A DNA stretch of 64,000 nt from the NCBI GenBank assembly GCA_001644045.1, contig LUUF01000079.1, positions 1 to 64,000 on the forward strand, given 5' to 3'. Below are positions 44,778-53,599 of the stretch, piece after piece. The translations under genes and the position numbers were made by a program. This stretch comes from Methylomonas methanica. GTDB lineage: Bacteria; Pseudomonadota; Gammaproteobacteria; Methylococcales; Methylomonadaceae. The first letter of the stretch is position 1, and the number at the start of each line of letters is the position of its first letter. The notes beneath the pieces were generated by a model. It was not told the DNA's origin. It was given only the letters and a program-made list of their open reading frames with translations, and ran no database searches.

Positions 44778-45101
44778 ATGGCGGATACGACCATCCAAAA
44801 AGGTGTTTTAAAAACCTGGAAAGACGATAGAGGCTTTGGCTTTATCCAGCCGGATAATGGCGATAAAGATATTTTTGTACACATATCCTCGCTAAAAGGC
44901 ATGGCCCGCCGTCCCGTGCGCGGCGATGTAATGTTTTACGAAGTTGCCCGCGACACTGGGGGCAAGCTCAAGGCTGTCAATGCCAGAATTGACGGCGTTG
45001 AATATCAAGAAAAAACCGCCAGACCAGGCAAAGTGTGGCTATGGGTATTGGCGGCGGTGCTGGGATTGATCAGCGCGGCCGTAGCGGCCTATTTTTTATA
45101 A
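44778..45101 (+). CDS. Cold shock domain protein with C-terminal membrane helix
   Basis: A 107-residue protein made of a cold shock domain (about 6-70; GVLKTWKDDRGFGFIQPDNGDKDIFVHISSL carries both RNA-binding motifs) and a C-terminal hydrophobic helix (VWLWVLAAVLGLISAAVAAYFL, about 86-107). CSD proteins fused to DUF1294 membrane domains are known; here only one helix remains, so the RNA-binding part would be tail-anchored on the cytoplasmic face of the membrane. AGGTG precedes ATG 44778. Probably monocistronic. Confidence 0.87.
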   Translation: MADTTIQKGVLKTWKDDRGFGFIQPDNGDKDIFVHISSLKGMARRPVRGDVMFYEVARDTGGKLKAVNARIDGVEYQEKTARPGKVWLWVLAAVLGLISAAVAAYFL

Positions 45102-45163
45102 GGCGAGAAAATTTCGCCACCGAAGGCAGTTTTTACCCATATTTTTAACACAAAGAGTGATAC

Positions 45164-45799
45164 ATGGACTGGCTACACTATCTGATCGACATTCTGCTGC
45201 ACATCGATAAACATTTGGCCAATATCATCAGCGAGTACGGTACGTTGACTTACGCCATCTTGTTTTTGGTGATATTTGTGGAAACCGGTTTCGTGGTGAT
45301 GCCGTTTTTACCCGGCGATTCGCTGTTGTTTACCGCAGGTGCGTTCGTGGCGATGGATGCGTTTAATCTGCCGGTGTTGCTTGGGGTGCTGGGGTTTGCG
45401 GCGGTGTTGGGCGATACCGTCAACTATTGGATAGGGCGCAGCATTGGTCAGCGCGCTTATTCGCTGAGCTGGGTAAACCGCGAACATCTTGATCGTGCCC
45501 AAGCGTTTTACGATACCTACGGCGGCAAAACCATCGTGCTGGCCCGGTTTGTGCCAATCGTGCGCACCTTTGCGCCGTTCGTGGCCGGGATAGGAAAAAT
45601 GCCTTACAGCACTTTCATTCTGTATAACATCGTCGGTGGGGTCGCTTGGGTATTGATCTGCGTGTTTGCCGGCTATTTCTTCGGTAACATTCCGCTGGTC
45701 AAGAAAAATTTCGAGTTGGTGGTTTTAGGGATCGTGTTGATTTCGATCTTGCCTATCGTACTGGAAGTTTGGAAAGCCCGTAAACAAGCCAAGCAATAG
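45164..45799 (+). CDS. DedA family membrane protein
   Basis: A 211-residue polytopic protein of the DedA family, now linked to undecaprenyl phosphate or phospholipid flipping. Hallmarks are VETGFVVMPFLPGDSLLFTAG, LGDTVNYWIGRSIG and the RFVPIVRTFAPFVAGIGKMPY loop with its conserved Arg residues. The pattern resembles YqjA/DedA of E. coli. An AI-2E family transporter gene follows after nine bases, suggesting an operon. Confidence 0.9.
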   Translation: MDWLHYLIDILLHIDKHLANIISEYGTLTYAILFLVIFVETGFVVMPFLPGDSLLFTAGAFVAMDAFNLPVLLGVLGFAAVLGDTVNYWIGRSIGQRAYSLSWVNREHLDRAQAFYDTYGGKTIVLARFVPIVRTFAPFVAGIGKMPYSTFILYNIVGGVAWVLICVFAGYFFGNIPLVKKNFELVVLGIVLISILPIVLEVWKARKQAKQ

Positions 45800-45808
45800 G
45801 GGCGCAAT

Positions 45809-46888
45809 ATGGTAGAGATGAACGATTCGCAAAAATGGTTTGTACTGGTCTTTATATTGGCGTTCGGCGGCCTGCTGTATCTGTTGGCGCCGGTGCTGAT
45901 GCCTTTTGCGTTTGCGGCCATTCTCGCTTACCTCGGCGACCCTTTGGTGGATAGGTTGGAAACCCTGCAATTTCGCGGTTGGCGTTTAAATCGGACGCTG
46001 GCGGTCATGGTGGTGTTTTCCGGCATCATTTTCTCGATAGCGGCGCTGTTGATCGTCATCATTCCGGCCCTGGAATACCAGATCAGCGAATTCATCGATA
46101 AACTGCCGTCTTATTTAAACTGGATAAACAAATCGGTCGTGCCGGTTTTACAAAAATATCTGGGCCGCACTATTAGACCGTTGCGCGAAGATCAGTTGAT
46201 CAATCTGATCAAAAGCCACTGGCAAAACGGCGACGGTGTCGCCGAAAACCTGATCGAATCGGTCTCCCATTCCGGTGCGGTGATCGTCGGCTGGGTGATG
46301 AATCTGGTATTGATACCGGTGATTACCTTCTATTTGTTGCGCGATTGGGACGATTTAGTGGTGCGGATCCACGATTTGTTTCCACGCCGCTTTGCCGGCA
46401 CCGTCGCCAAACTGGCCAGCGAGGCCGACGTCGTGTTGGGTGCGTTCATGCGCGGCCAGTTTTACGTGATGCTGGCGCTGGGTGTGATTTACAGCGTCGG
46501 CTTGTGGTTGGTCGATCTGGAGTTGGCCTTGGTGATAGGCATGATGGCCGGTTTGGTTAGCTTCGTGCCTTATATGGGCGCCATCACCGGTATCGTCTTT
46601 GCTTGCATCGCGGCGCTGCTGCAATTTCAGGATGCGATGCATTTGTTGCCGGTTTTGATTGTTTTTGGGGTAGGGCAGAGTATGGAAGGCATGCTTTTGA
46701 CGCCCTGGCTGGTGGGGAACAAAATCGGTTTGCATCCGGTAGCGGTGATGTTTGCGGTGCTGGCGGGTGGTCGGCTATTTGGATTTTTAGGTGTATTGTT
46801 GGCTTTACCGGTGGCGTCGGTAATTATGGTGCTGCTGCGGCATATCCACGAGCGCTATACCTTCAGCGGTTTTTACAGCAACGGTTAG
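45809..46888 (+). CDS. AI-2E family transporter / PerM-like permease
   Basis: A 359-residue inner-membrane protein of the AI-2E transporter (UPF0118) family. N-terminal helices (FVLVFILAFGGLLYLLAPVLMPFAFAAILAYLGDPLVDRLE), a central amphipathic domain (about 85-150), and C-terminal helices with the conserved LVSFVPYMGAITG and LLTPWLVGNKIGLHP. Members export AI-2 or act as Na+/H+ antiporters; the substrate here is unknown. It lies nine bases after dedA and a DUF3530 gene follows eight bases after its stop. Confidence 0.87.
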   Translation: MVEMNDSQKWFVLVFILAFGGLLYLLAPVLMPFAFAAILAYLGDPLVDRLETLQFRGWRLNRTLAVMVVFSGIIFSIAALLIVIIPALEYQISEFIDKLPSYLNWINKSVVPVLQKYLGRTIRPLREDQLINLIKSHWQNGDGVAENLIESVSHSGAVIVGWVMNLVLIPVITFYLLRDWDDLVVRIHDLFPRRFAGTVAKLASEADVVLGAFMRGQFYVMLALGVIYSVGLWLVDLELALVIGMMAGLVSFVPYMGAITGIVFACIAALLQFQDAMHLLPVLIVFGVGQSMEGMLLTPWLVGNKIGLHPVAVMFAVLAGGRLFGFLGVLLALPVASVIMVLLRHIHERYTFSGFYSNG

Positions 46889-46896
46889 CGTTTGCC

Positions 46897-47670
46897 ATGC
46901 GCGGAACGGCGGTATTAGCGCTATTGTTGACAGTTTCGACTTCGGTGTTCGCGACGGACGGCCGCCGGGAACAGGATTACGCGGCGGACATTCAGCAACA
47001 GCTGTCCATGGGGCAGGTGATCTGGTTAAAATCCGCCGGCAAAACCTATCTGGCGCTCTACACCGACGCGGAAAAGACCGACAATAGTCAAGTTGCAATC
47101 ATACTGCACGAGATGGGCGAGCATCCCGATGCCAAGCCCTTGATTCATCGCTTGAGAACCACGTTGCCCGTGCATAATTGGGCTACGCTTGCGGTACAAA
47201 TGCCGATCAGGGAAAGCGGCGCGCAGTCCGACGACTATTATCCGCTGTTCGACGAAGCGCGTGAGCGCATCGATGCGGCTGTCGAGCATCTGCTGAAAAA
47301 CGGTGCGAAACATATCGCAATCGTCGGCTACGGCATGGGGGCGTTGATGGCCGCGTATCGGCTCGGCGATAAACCCAATGATGTAATGGCGTTGGTATCG
47401 ATTAGTTTGCCGGTGCCGCAAACGACCGCAACGCAGGCGCAAAGCCTGGATTTGATTAAAAAAGTGCAATTGCCTTTTTTGGATGTGTATGCCGAGTTTG
47501 ATTTACCGGCAGTGCTCGATAGCGCCCGGCAACGGCGTATGGCCGGCAAGGATAACCCGGTATATCGGCAGATAAGAATGGATGGCGAGGATCACGGCTA
47601 TCAACAAGATTACGATTTGCTTGTAAAGCGCGTATACAGTTGGCTGACCACGACGGTCAGCGAAGATTAA
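46897..47670 (+). CDS. DUF3530 family exported alpha/beta hydrolase-like protein
   Basis: A 257-residue exported protein. A signal peptide (GTAVLALLLTVSTSVFA) precedes a domain of the DUF3530 family, related to alpha/beta hydrolases: VAIILHEMGEHPDA, WATLAVQMPI, then a nucleophile-elbow-like IVGYGMGALMAAY where the usual Ser is Tyr-Gly-Met, and DGEDHGYQ near the end with a His in the catalytic position. The replaced Ser suggests a non-catalytic or altered role. The start at 46897 follows the transporter stop by eight bases; a much longer frame upstream is rejected because it overlaps that gene. Confidence 0.8.
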   Translation: MRGTAVLALLLTVSTSVFATDGRREQDYAADIQQQLSMGQVIWLKSAGKTYLALYTDAEKTDNSQVAIILHEMGEHPDAKPLIHRLRTTLPVHNWATLAVQMPIRESGAQSDDYYPLFDEARERIDAAVEHLLKNGAKHIAIVGYGMGALMAAYRLGDKPNDVMALVSISLPVPQTTATQAQSLDLIKKVQLPFLDVYAEFDLPAVLDSARQRRMAGKDNPVYRQIRMDGEDHGYQQDYDLLVKRVYSWLTTTVSED

Positions 47671-47694
47671 TAATTATTACAAAGGGTGTAACAC

Positions 47695-47931
47695 ATGGTT
47701 TTAACCGACGAATTGGTCGCGGAAATTAAATTTTTATCCTTGTTCAATCTGGAGTCCGTACAAGAAGGCGTCAAGGTGCATGGAAATGCCGATCCGGTAT
47801 TGATTGCCGCGGCGCAACGCCTGTTCGACAAAGGTTTGGTTACCCAGCATGACGGCGGATATTTGACCGACCTGGGTATAGAAGTGGCGGAACACGCCCA
47901 ACGGATGTTGACGATATTGCAGTCGAATTAA
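47695..47931 (+). CDS. TIGR02647 family protein
   Basis: A 78-residue protein of the small conserved TIGR02647 family. Matching stretches are LTDELVAEIKFLSLFNLESVQEGVKVH, ADPVLIAAAQRLFDKGLV and the C-terminal LTDLGIEVAEHAQRMLTIL. It looks like a winged-helix-type fold and may bind DNA, but its role is unknown. It follows the DUF3530 gene by 24 bases and converges with the DUF6164 gene, seven bases apart. Confidence 0.82.
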   Translation: MVLTDELVAEIKFLSLFNLESVQEGVKVHGNADPVLIAAAQRLFDKGLVTQHDGGYLTDLGIEVAEHAQRMLTILQSN

Positions 47932-47938
47932 ATTCGAT

Positions 47939-48304
47939 TCAAAGGCCTAGCTCGAACAACCATTTCAAGGACACGTAAAAAATCAGGACTATGACCAGAC
48001 TGTAGCCGAGAAATCGGATGGGTTTGTTCAGGTTGTGGCGCAAAAAGCCATGGTACTCGCCTTGGGCCTTTAATTGCCGATACAGCGCCCGTTGAGCTTG
48101 GGCGCGTTGTTGTTGATATTCGTCGAATAATAATCTGGCTTTATCGAGGTCTTCGCGTTGATAAAGCCAGATAGCCGGCATGGAAATGCCCCAATTGCCC
48201 GGTGACGTTTCGTAAAATTCAATGTCGTTGCCGGCCAATAACTGGCGGACATCGTCTGCTTCGTCTTCGGGTACGCCTCTTAGCGAGAAAAATAAAATTG
48301 TCAT
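47939..48304 (-). CDS. DUF6164 family protein with C-terminal membrane helix
   Basis: A 121-residue protein. The N-terminal part (ILFFSLRGVPEDEADDVRQLLAGNDIEFYETSPGNWGIS) resembles the DUF2007-like alpha/beta signal-transducing fold; a helical stretch rich in Gln/Arg (YQQQRAQAQRALYRQLK) follows and a C-terminal helix (FLGYSLVIVLIFYVSLKWLF) anchors it to the membrane. Function unknown. Divergent from the PP2C-type signalling gene. Confidence 0.72.
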   Translation of the reverse strand: MTILFFSLRGVPEDEADDVRQLLAGNDIEFYETSPGNWGISMPAIWLYQREDLDKARLLFDEYQQQRAQAQRALYRQLKAQGEYHGFLRHNLNKPIRFLGYSLVIVLIFYVSLKWLFELGL

Positions 48305-48379
48305 TGCCGGTCGTATGGTGTTGGGAGCGGCGATTATAAATCAATAAGCTTTCATCGAGAGCTAAGCATTATCTATCGG

Positions 48380-50083
48380 ATGAATCAGTCGAACCCATTG
48401 CCTAAGCCAGCTCAAACCTCGATCGTTTTACTTGAGGACGAGGGCGTTAATTCAAACGCAGATAGTTTGCAGGGCGTATTGCGCGCGCAGGATTTTCGTT
48501 GTGCGCTGGTGTCGAGCACCGACGACGTGATAGCACGGCTGACAACTGCTGCGGTCGATTTATTGATCATTGCCTGCAGTGAGTTGCCCTGGCAACGGAT
48601 AGTCGAGATGCGCGAGGCGGCCGATTCCTATTTACCTATCATATTGATTGCCGACGATTTGACCGACTTGCTATTGGATTATTGCGCAGCCGTCGAGATC
48701 GACGCCGTGATTTGTCGGCCGGTCAATGACCGTTTATTGCTGCTAAAAATTCGTTCGTCCCTAAAATTGCGGCAGTTATATCAGCAAGAGTGTGAGCAAA
48801 AAACCCAATTGCTCGACTATTGGCGAACATCCGATCTCGAACATGAAGTTGCTGCAAAACTATTCAATGATGTTCTAAAAGCCGACTTTCTGGAAACCGA
48901 GGCCGTGGAAGTGGTGATGTCGCCGATGGCCTTGTTCAACGGCGATTTGGTTTTGGTTGCCAAAACTCCGGAGAATCATTTGCATGTGCTGTTAGGCGAT
49001 TTTACCGGCCACGGTCTGTCGGCTTCGATAGCGGCCACGCCGTTGGCCGATATTTTCTATGGCATGACGCGCAAAGGTTTCGATATTAACGAAATCGTCA
49101 CCGAGATTAACGCCAAACTATATCGAATGTTGCCGGCTAACCGCTTTCTGGCGGCTACGGTGGTAGCGCTTTACCCCGAGTCCTCGTCGATGAAAAGCAT
49201 TACCTGCGGGCTGCCCGAGCACTTTTTAGTCAACCATGCCGATAACAGTTTTTTGGCGATACATTCCTTGAATATTCCGCTGGGTATTCAGGCGTCAATT
49301 GAGATCGAAGAACAACTGCATCGGGTAAGCGAGGACGAGCGTTTATATCTGCTGACGGATGGCATTTTTGAGGCAGAAAATGCCGAAGGCGAACTCTTTG
49401 GCGGGGAGCGCATACTCAATGCTATCCGCCAAAACAAAACCGACGACATTAAGAACCTGCAGGCGAGCCTTGAGGCGCATACCGGCGGTGCGGTTCAAAA
49501 AGATGACAATACCTTGGTGATATTAAGCTGCGCGGTCGATAGCGTGCCCTGGGGGCGCAGAGAGGCGCGGCAGCCCCTACAGCGTATCGCCGCAACAACT
49601 TGGAAGCAGATGATGGAGTTTGATATCGATAGTCTGCGGCTTATCAATCCGGTGCCGGTAATGGTCAACACCTTAATGGAAATACAGGGTTTGCAGAATT
49701 ACCGTCAGGATATTTTCATGATCGTCAGCGAATTGTTCGCGAATGCGCTGGATCATGGGGTGTTGGGTTTGGATTCCGGTCTGAAGAGCAGTCCGGAAGG
49801 CTTTATGCGTTTTTACGCGCTGAAAGACGAGCGCCTGCAACAACTTACGCAGGGCAAAGTCCGCTTGTTGTTTATACATCAACCGACCGAACAAGGCGGC
49901 CGCTTGGTCGTTAAAGTACTCGATAGCGGAAACGGCTTCGATTGGCATGGCCGAGGCAGAGCGCAGGCCAGTAATGAGGCTTACTGCGGTCGCGGAGTTA
50001 TCTTGCTGGAGACTTTATGTAGCAGCGTGGTTTACCACGGTTGCGGCAATCGGGTAACCGCCGTTTTCGATTGGCAACATTGA
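48380..50083 (+). CDS. Pseudoreceiver-PP2C phosphatase-ATPase signalling protein
   Basis: A 567-residue cytosolic protein. First a receiver-like domain (13-140) in which the acidic pocket LLEDEG survives but the phosphoacceptor position is Ala or Cys (DLLIIACSELP) and the conserved Lys is Arg (VICRPVND); next a coiled linker (about 135-165); then an SpoIIE/PP2C phosphatase domain (about 180-390) with LLGDFTGHGLSASIA and DDNTLVILS; last an anti-sigma-type HATPase domain (about 420-567) with SELFANALDHGVLG and VLDSGNGFDW. Such RsbU/RsbW-like fusions control a partner-switching pathway with an STAS protein, which is not encoded nearby. Because the receiver is degenerate it is probably driven by binding rather than phosphorylation. 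Confidence 0.88.
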   Translation: MNQSNPLPKPAQTSIVLLEDEGVNSNADSLQGVLRAQDFRCALVSSTDDVIARLTTAAVDLLIIACSELPWQRIVEMREAADSYLPIILIADDLTDLLLDYCAAVEIDAVICRPVNDRLLLLKIRSSLKLRQLYQQECEQKTQLLDYWRTSDLEHEVAAKLFNDVLKADFLETEAVEVVMSPMALFNGDLVLVAKTPENHLHVLLGDFTGHGLSASIAATPLADIFYGMTRKGFDINEIVTEINAKLYRMLPANRFLAATVVALYPESSSMKSITCGLPEHFLVNHADNSFLAIHSLNIPLGIQASIEIEEQLHRVSEDERLYLLTDGIFEAENAEGELFGGERILNAIRQNKTDDIKNLQASLEAHTGGAVQKDDNTLVILSCAVDSVPWGRREARQPLQRIAATTWKQMMEFDIDSLRLINPVPVMVNTLMEIQGLQNYRQDIFMIVSELFANALDHGVLGLDSGLKSSPEGFMRFYALKDERLQQLTQGKVRLLFIHQPTEQGGRLVVKVLDSGNGFDWHGRGRAQASNEAYCGRGVILLETLCSSVVYHGCGNRVTAVFDWQH

Positions 50084-50092
50084 GGGGATTGC

Positions 50093-50908
50093 TCAGCGTT
50101 GGCAATTGCCGCAGTAATAACTGGCGCGTTGACCTATTTTGAGTTGCTGAATCGGTTCTTCGCAGCGCAGGCAGGCTTGTCCGCCTCGACCGTACACATG
50201 CAAGGATTGTTTGAAATATCCCGGTTTACCCTCGGCATTGCTAAAGTCGCGCAGGGTCGTGCCGCCTTTATCTATGGCTTGTTGCAATACGGTTTTGATC
50301 GCCGTCACCAACGCTTCGCACTCCGGCGCGCTCAGTTCCCCGGCGGAACGAACAGGTTTTACGCCCGCTAAAAATAAAGCCTCGCTGGCATAAATATTCC
50401 CCACGCCCACCACGACATGGCTGTCCATAATCAAGGATTTGATCGGTACGGCGCGGTTTGCCGCGCGCCGTTGTAAATAGGTGGCATCGAATGCCGTCGA
50501 TAGGGGTTCGGGCCCCAGCGTTGCCAGCAAGGGGTGTAACATCGGATCTTCGGCGGTCCATAACGCCGCTCCGAAGCGGCGCTGATCGTTAAATCGCAAT
50601 ACCGTCTCGTCGGCAAAAATGAAGTCGATGTGGTCGTGCTTGCGAACGGCTTGCTCGGGCGTGGTGATGCGCAAATTCCCGGACATACCCAAATGCAGGA
50701 TCAGCGTACCTCGCGCAGTGGCGAGCAATAAATATTTGCCGCGCCGTTCGACGCTGTCCAGGCGCTGGCCCGGCAAATCGGTTGCCAGCGACTCGGGAAC
50801 CGGCCAACGCAATTGCGGGTGACGCACAATGACGTGTTTGAAGATTTTTCCGGTAATATGCGGCGCGATGCCGCGCCGACTGGTTTCAACCTCGGGTAGT
50901 TCCGGCAT
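50093..50908 (-). CDS. mutM: Formamidopyrimidine-DNA glycosylase
   Basis: A 271-residue base-excision repair enzyme that removes 8-oxoguanine and other oxidised purines. The N-terminal PELPEVET places the catalytic Pro2 and Glu3; LLLATARGTLILHLGMSGNLR, VVGVGNIYASEALF and the zinc finger YGRGGQACLRCEEP...YYCGNCQR at the C-terminus (four Cys) complete the family pattern. Length matches MutM (269). Downstream of hflD on the same strand by seven bases, so co-transcribed. Confidence 0.96.
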   Translation of the reverse strand: MPELPEVETSRRGIAPHITGKIFKHVIVRHPQLRWPVPESLATDLPGQRLDSVERRGKYLLLATARGTLILHLGMSGNLRITTPEQAVRKHDHIDFIFADETVLRFNDQRRFGAALWTAEDPMLHPLLATLGPEPLSTAFDATYLQRRAANRAVPIKSLIMDSHVVVGVGNIYASEALFLAGVKPVRSAGELSAPECEALVTAIKTVLQQAIDKGGTTLRDFSNAEGKPGYFKQSLHVYGRGGQACLRCEEPIQQLKIGQRASYYCGNCQR

Positions 50909-50915
50909 GTTGGCG

Positions 50916-51539
50916 TCAGATTTGGGTGAGTAGAAACTTAGCTTCGTCCTGGATTTTTTTGCGGAAGAACAATAACTTCCAACGACTGCCGCCGCATTGC
51001 CGCCACAACAAAGTCGCGCGAATGCCTGCCAACAGCAAGGCGCGAATTTTATTCACTGTACTTTGATTACCCAGATATTGCTGATCGCCTTGCACCATGA
51101 TGCGGGGTTGTAAGGTGCTGATCGTACTGTGATATACATCGGCTAGATTGGCCAGCACATTTTCATGCAACACGCCGAAATGTTCCACTTGAGCCTGGGC
51201 CTTGCTGACGCCGGCCTGTATGGTTTTTTGCATATCCGGCTTCGTGGCCAGTTGTTTTTGCAAATAGACGATCTGCGCGGCGTAACGGGCTTGCTCCGGA
51301 CTGGCCAGCACCCGGCTACCCAGTTGAGTGGTGAGTTGTTGTAAGCCATGTTCGACGCCGATCAAACCGCCGTAGACATCGACCACGCTATCCGCGTCTA
51401 TTTTCAGCAGGCTGGCGATGCTGGCTTCCAGCGCGGCGCTTTGGCAATTGCCGGTGCTGGCAAGCTGGTGTACCAGCGAGCAAGCCTGGGCGATGCCTGC
51501 CAGCGCGATGGTTTGGTTGCTGAGCGTATTTAGGGACAT
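50916..51539 (-). CDS. hflD: High frequency lysogenization protein HflD homolog
   Basis: A 207-residue protein of the HflD (YcfC) family, helical and peripheral to the inner membrane. Family features: NQTIALAGIAQACSLVHQLA near the N-terminus, DVYGGLIGVEHGLQQL, and the C-terminal NKIRALLLAGIRATLLWRQCGGSRWKLLFFRKKI. In E. coli it modulates phage lambda CII stability and sits beside mnmA; here the neighbours are mutM (seven bases after) and a rhodanese gene. ATG 51539 begins one base beyond the rhodanese stop, so the three may form an operon. Confidence 0.9.
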   Translation of the reverse strand: MSLNTLSNQTIALAGIAQACSLVHQLASTGNCQSAALEASIASLLKIDADSVVDVYGGLIGVEHGLQQLTTQLGSRVLASPEQARYAAQIVYLQKQLATKPDMQKTIQAGVSKAQAQVEHFGVLHENVLANLADVYHSTISTLQPRIMVQGDQQYLGNQSTVNKIRALLLAGIRATLLWRQCGGSRWKLLFFRKKIQDEAKFLLTQI

Positions 51540-51540
51540 A

Positions 51541-51978
51541 TTACTTACAGGCAGTGGTCAAACAATCGGCTTTAACCGGGTGGCCGTCTTTGATCCACGA
51601 CTGGATGCCGTTGGACAAATGGTAAACATTCTTCATGCCCAGCTGTTCGGTCAGGATTTGGCCTATTTTGCCGCTGCGATTGCCGGAACGGCAGACCAAA
51701 ATGACAGTTTGGTCGGGCGACGATTTCAGTTTTTCCAGATTGGCTAGCCATTTTTCCTGGTCGAAGTGGCCGTTGCCGTCAAAAGATTCCAGTTTTTGGC
51801 TGTTGGCGATGACACCGGTGGATTGCCATTCCTGTGCGGTACGTACGTCCACGACTAAGGCATTGTTGTTGTGCTGCATGCTTAGCAGTTGTTCAGCCGT
51901 CACCTTGCCAAGCTCGGTGGCGTAAAGATGCGTAGCGAACAGGCAGCTTAGCCAGAATAAAGTCAGTCTCAGTTTCAT
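51541..51978 (-). CDS. Periplasmic rhodanese-like protein
   Basis: A 145-residue exported protein with signal peptide KLRLTLFWLSCLFATHLYA and one rhodanese domain. The catalytic loop is CRSGNRS (Cys near 95), preceded by VVDVRTAQEWQSTG and followed by VYHLSNGIQSWIKDGHPV. A second pair of cysteines (CLTTAC) lies at the C-terminus. Such proteins move sulfur or bind thiol groups in the periplasm. First gene of a likely operon with hflD and mutM. Confidence 0.87.
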   Translation of the reverse strand: MKLRLTLFWLSCLFATHLYATELGKVTAEQLLSMQHNNNALVVDVRTAQEWQSTGVIANSQKLESFDGNGHFDQEKWLANLEKLKSSPDQTVILVCRSGNRSGKIGQILTEQLGMKNVYHLSNGIQSWIKDGHPVKADCLTTACK

Positions 51979-52006
51979 CGTGATGTCGGTGTGTTGGGTA
52001 AATGGC

Positions 52007-53212
52007 TTAAGCGGCCAGGAAAGGTAAAATGCGGGTCGCCCACCAATCTATGCTCTCCAGATAAATGTTGGCAATGCATTCGGGATCGATGTCGCGGAAG
52101 GTAGTCAGGCCAGGCTCCCAGCGTTCGTAGGCGATGCAGAATTGTAACGCTTCCCCGGCGTTGCCGCGATAATTCAAAACCGCATCGTCTATATCTTCCG
52201 CCAGCGGCAATTGTTCCATTACTTTGGTTACCGGCATGTCGAGCAGGCTGTCCAAACCGGAAAGCATGCCAATCAAAAAATAATGTTCCTGATCGTCCTT
52301 AAGTTCGCGCGCGATCAGTTCGCACATCTTGGCTCGGATCAGCACGTTTTGCAGTACCGAGGAAGGTTTGTCGGACATGGATGATAAGGTCAGAATATTG
52401 ACCCAGCGTTTGATCTCGATCATCCCCAGACAGGCTATCGCATGCTGAATGGATTCGATTTTTTGCGGTAAGCCGAAAAATGCCGAGTTTAAATAATGCA
52501 GCAGTTTAAAACTCATGCCGACATCTTGAGAGACGACCTTGCCTATTTCGGCAAAGCTGACATCCGCTTTATTGACAATCGACAGCAATTGAATCGCGGC
52601 GGTTTGGCTGACGCCCAGCCGTTTGCCTTCGACGATATTGGGCTTGCTGAAGAAAAACCCTTGAAACAGCTCGCAACCCCAGTCGCGCAAGGTTTCAAAT
52701 TCCTGATGGGTTTCGACTTTTTCCGCCAGCAACTTGAGCTTGTAGGGTTTTAACTGTTCGATCAGTTGCCGGGAGCCATCCAGGCCGTCGGCCATCACAT
52801 CCAGTTTGATAATGTCGGCAAACTCCAGCAAAGGTATCCACTCGGGCGATAACACGAAATCGTCCAGCGCGATGGTATAGCCGAGTTGCGATAACTCCTT
52901 CAGATTGGCGACGATGTTGTCATCGATGACAACGCTTTCCAACACTTCGATGACGATGCGCTCTTTGGGCAGATGCAGCGGTGTTTTGTCGAGTATGTTT
53001 TGCGTGGTGAAGTTAATGAAGGCTTTGTGGGGGCCGACCAGTTCGTTCAAGCCGATTTCCAACAGTGTATCGGTGATGACTTGATTTGTGGCGTTGGCGG
53101 CGCCATCTTTCAAACTCAGGTCGAAATCCTGTCCCCTGAATAAAATCTCGTAGGCGAACGTGTCGAGATGGCGGTCCAGAATTTGCTGTCTGCCAATCAG
53201 AAAATCTGTCAT
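52007..53212 (-). CDS. EAL-HDOD domain signalling protein
   Basis: A 401-residue cytosolic protein. The N-terminal EAL-type domain (1-200) reads YEILFRG at the motif position rather than YEALIR, and the other metal-binding residues have partners (FINFT, VIEVLES, ALDDFV, IIKLDV, AEKVET), so c-di-GMP binding may survive even if catalysis does not. The C-terminal HDOD domain (about 205-390) has ISFKLLHYLNSAFFGLPQKIES. It resembles B. subtilis YuxH. Probably a signal scaffold rather than an enzyme. Alone on the minus strand, divergent from the copper genes. Confidence 0.87.
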   Translation of the reverse strand: MTDFLIGRQQILDRHLDTFAYEILFRGQDFDLSLKDGAANATNQVITDTLLEIGLNELVGPHKAFINFTTQNILDKTPLHLPKERIVIEVLESVVIDDNIVANLKELSQLGYTIALDDFVLSPEWIPLLEFADIIKLDVMADGLDGSRQLIEQLKPYKLKLLAEKVETHQEFETLRDWGCELFQGFFFSKPNIVEGKRLGVSQTAAIQLLSIVNKADVSFAEIGKVVSQDVGMSFKLLHYLNSAFFGLPQKIESIQHAIACLGMIEIKRWVNILTLSSMSDKPSSVLQNVLIRAKMCELIARELKDDQEHYFLIGMLSGLDSLLDMPVTKVMEQLPLAEDIDDAVLNYRGNAGEALQFCIAYERWEPGLTTFRDIDPECIANIYLESIDWWATRILPFLAA

Positions 53213-53333
53213 TTATTTACGGGCTCCCGATCATTACACTATCATGCGAATAGGTCGCGCCTTATACCATGTTCAAACAGTTTAAGTCGAGAATGGCGGA
53301 CCAGTCTTAATTTTGAATCATAAGGAGATAAAT

Positions 53334-53543
53334 ATGTCCGAATCAGCGTCATTAACAGTAAGCGGTATGAAATGTGGCGGCTGCGAAAGCAGTATCGTCA
53401 GCAAAGTATCGGCCATCGCCGGCGTGGTAACGGTGCAGGCCTCGCATAAAGACAAGCGAGTCGATGTCGAATTCGATCCGGCGCAAACCGACTTGGATGA
53501 AATCGAAGACGTCATCACCGACGCCGGTTTCAAGGTCGAATAA
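53334..53543 (+). CDS. Copper chaperone, heavy-metal-associated domain (CopZ-like)
   Basis: A 69-residue ferredoxin-fold metal carrier. The metal site is [11 protein letters not shown] (CxxC), followed by the usual strand and helix pattern and VITDAGFKV at the end. It likely hands Cu(I) to the CopA ATPase encoded 57 bases downstream. GGAG sits six to eight bases before ATG 53334, preferred over an in-frame start at 53313. No CueR-type operator was recognised upstream. Confidence 0.92.
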   Translation: MSESASLTVSGMKCGGCESSIVSKVSAIAGVVTVQASHKDKRVDVEFDPAQTDLDEIEDVITDAGFKVE

Positions 53544-53599
53544 AACCCGCATCGGCGGCTGGCCGCGTATCAAAACGCTATTGCTCGGGAATCCTCATC

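Noticed and set aside
46603-46896. N-terminal extension of the DUF3530 frame
   Set aside because: The 98 extra residues overlap the AI-2E transporter gene in another frame; the ATG at 46897 opens a proper signal peptide.
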